DNA of 5,670 nt from Desulfovibrio desulfuricans (GTDB taxonomy: Bacteria; Desulfobacterota; Desulfovibrionia; Desulfovibrionales; Desulfovibrionaceae): NCBI GenBank assembly GCA_003251995.1, contig QKDT01000375.1, forward strand, positions 1-5,670. Reading direction: 5' to 3'. The notes below the pieces were generated by a model. That model saw only the letters and a program-made list of their open reading frames with translations, ran no database searches and was not told the DNA's origin. Positions 5,151 to 5,670 of the stretch are shown here, piece by piece (the stretch's first letter is position 1; each line of letters begins with the position of its first letter). A program made the translations under genes and the position numbers.

Positions 5151-5184
5151 AAGGCCCACAGGCTGACCCCCACTGGAGGTACAC

Positions 5185-5415
5185 ATGAAGGCCCTGATAG
5201 AATACATTGCCAGATCCCTGGTGGATCACCCCGAAGACGTGCAAGTCAGCGAAGTTGAAGGCGAGCAGACGACGGTTCTTGAGCTCAAGGTCGCCAAAGA
5301 AGATCTGGGCAAGGTTATCGGCAAGCAGGGGCGCACGGCTCGGGCCATGCGCACCATCCTGAGCGCCGCTTCCATCAAGTGCAAAAAACGCACAGTGCTG
5401 GAAATTCTGGAGTAG
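5185..5415 (+). CDS. khpA: KH-domain RNA-binding protein KhpA (YlqC family)
   Basis: This is a small single-KH RNA-binding protein. In Gram-positive bacteria its homologue works with KhpB/Jag and affects cell division and RNA levels; its role in this group is less clear. The product is 76 residues, the normal size. It begins MKALIEYIARSLVDHPEDV. The GxxG loop of the KH fold is GKQG (46-49) inside VIGKQGRTA, and the end TVLEILE is typical. GGAGG (5175-5179) lies five bases before ATG, a strong ribosome binding site. Position between rpsP and rimM matches the conserved ylqC locus and supports a link with ribosome assembly or RNA metabolism. The gap upstream is 345 bp and the gap to rimM 125 bp, both unusually long for this operon and full of hairpins. 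No own promoter was recognised. Confidence 0.95.
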   Translation: MKALIEYIARSLVDHPEDVQVSEVEGEQTTVLELKVAKEDLGKVIGKQGRTARAMRTILSAASIKCKKRTVLEILE

Positions 5416-5454
5416 CGCCGCGTTCTTTCCACTCCTTTGCCTTACAGCAATAGG

Positions 5455-5528
5455 GGCGGAAAAAACCCGGTTCCGCCTGTCGTAATGCCCTGCATTGCGA
5501 CTACGCATCAGCCCGCCGGAGAACCGGC
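5455..5528 (+). repeat. Three tandem hairpins in the khpA-rimM gap
   Basis: GGCGGAA/TTCCGCC (5455-5461, 5471-5477) is followed one base later by a 10-bp stem with one G-U pair and loop CCT (5479-5488, 5492-5501), then GCCGG/CCGGC with loop AGAA (5515-5519, 5524-5528). None is followed by a T-tract, so these are not intrinsic terminators. They repeat the pattern of the rpsP-khpA gap. Confidence 0.7.
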
Positions 5529-5540
5529 AGACTTGGAAGT

Positions 5541-5670
5541 ATGACGGAAACCTGGATTCACATGGGTACGCTGGCGCGGCCCCACGGCATCAAAGGGGAG
5601 ATCTGCATCGACTGGCATGCGGACTCCCCCTTGCTTTTGGATACCCCCCTCTGGTTGCAGAAGGGCAAGG
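5541..5670 (+). CDS. rimM: Ribosome maturation factor RimM, N-terminal 43 residues, truncated by window edge
   Basis: RimM binds S19 on the assembling 30S subunit and helps mature the 16S rRNA 3' domain (head). The visible part reads MTETWIHMGTLARPHGIKGE, with the family signature ARPHGIKGEI at 12-21 followed by DSPLLL. The PRC-barrel C-terminal part lies beyond the right edge; full proteins are about 170-180 residues. The position after khpA, before an expected trmD, is the conserved order. The start is less certain: GGAAG (5535-5539) is only one base from ATG 5541, too close for a normal ribosome binding site, and Met8 (5562) is an in-frame alternative. Seven residues before the conserved GTLARPHG fit the family better with the first Met. 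Confidence 0.93.
   Translation, partial: MTETWIHMGTLARPHGIKGEICIDWHADSPLLLDTPLWLQKGK

Noticed and set aside
4840..5184. RNase P RNA, tmRNA or a tRNA within the hairpin-rich gap
   Set aside because: Size would fit RNase P RNA, but its conserved core words, the tmRNA ends and a tRNA T-loop pattern were not seen; the folds are local hairpins rather than long-range helices.
4582..5508. Long open frame (308 codons) on the minus strand across rpsP, the gap and khpA
   Set aside because: It is antisense to two certain genes, and its translation is low-complexity with no recognisable domain; the middle part reads through the hairpin cluster.

Overview
The window looks like a chromosomal housekeeping segment of a GC-rich Desulfovibrio-type sulfate reducer (Desulfobacterota, the former Deltaproteobacteria). 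The basis is the character of the GuaB, Ffh and RimM proteins, the gene set and the base composition. The genus is an inference from recognition, not from a search. No mobile element, CRISPR array, tRNA or rRNA gene was found.

Left part, minus strand: guaB (IMP dehydrogenase, 796-2253) is followed by guaA (GMP synthase, starting at 532 and running off the left edge). These are the two steps from IMP to GMP. The 263-bp gap between them holds two minus-strand hairpins with T-tracts. One touches the guaB stop codon. The pair may be terminated or attenuated between the genes rather than forming a simple guaBA operon.

Middle, 2254-2930: a 677-bp divergent spacer with no convincing protein gene. 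It holds the AT-rich guaB promoter, two hairpins with T-tracts, two candidate promoters facing ffh, and a structured ffh leader (hairpin, T6, second hairpin, weak ribosome binding site).

Right part, plus strand: ffh (SRP GTPase), rpsP (ribosomal protein S16), khpA (KH-domain RNA-binding protein) and the first 43 codons of rimM (16S rRNA maturation factor). This is the well-known ffh-rpsP-ylqC-rimM(-trmD-rplS) order of many bacteria, and it joins membrane targeting of nascent chains to 30S subunit assembly. Ffh carries an unusual Met/Gly/Pro-rich repeat tail followed by a Lys-rich end.

The most unusual signal is not a gene. All three gaps of the ffh-rpsP-khpA-rimM row are packed with inverted repeats. 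The 345-bp rpsP-khpA gap alone holds about nine consecutive non-overlapping hairpins, including a perfect 26-bp palindrome and a 12-bp stem with a three-base loop. None has the U-tract of an intrinsic terminator. This could be a structured RNA element, a cluster of mRNA-processing or stabilising hairpins, or a copy of a dispersed palindromic repeat.
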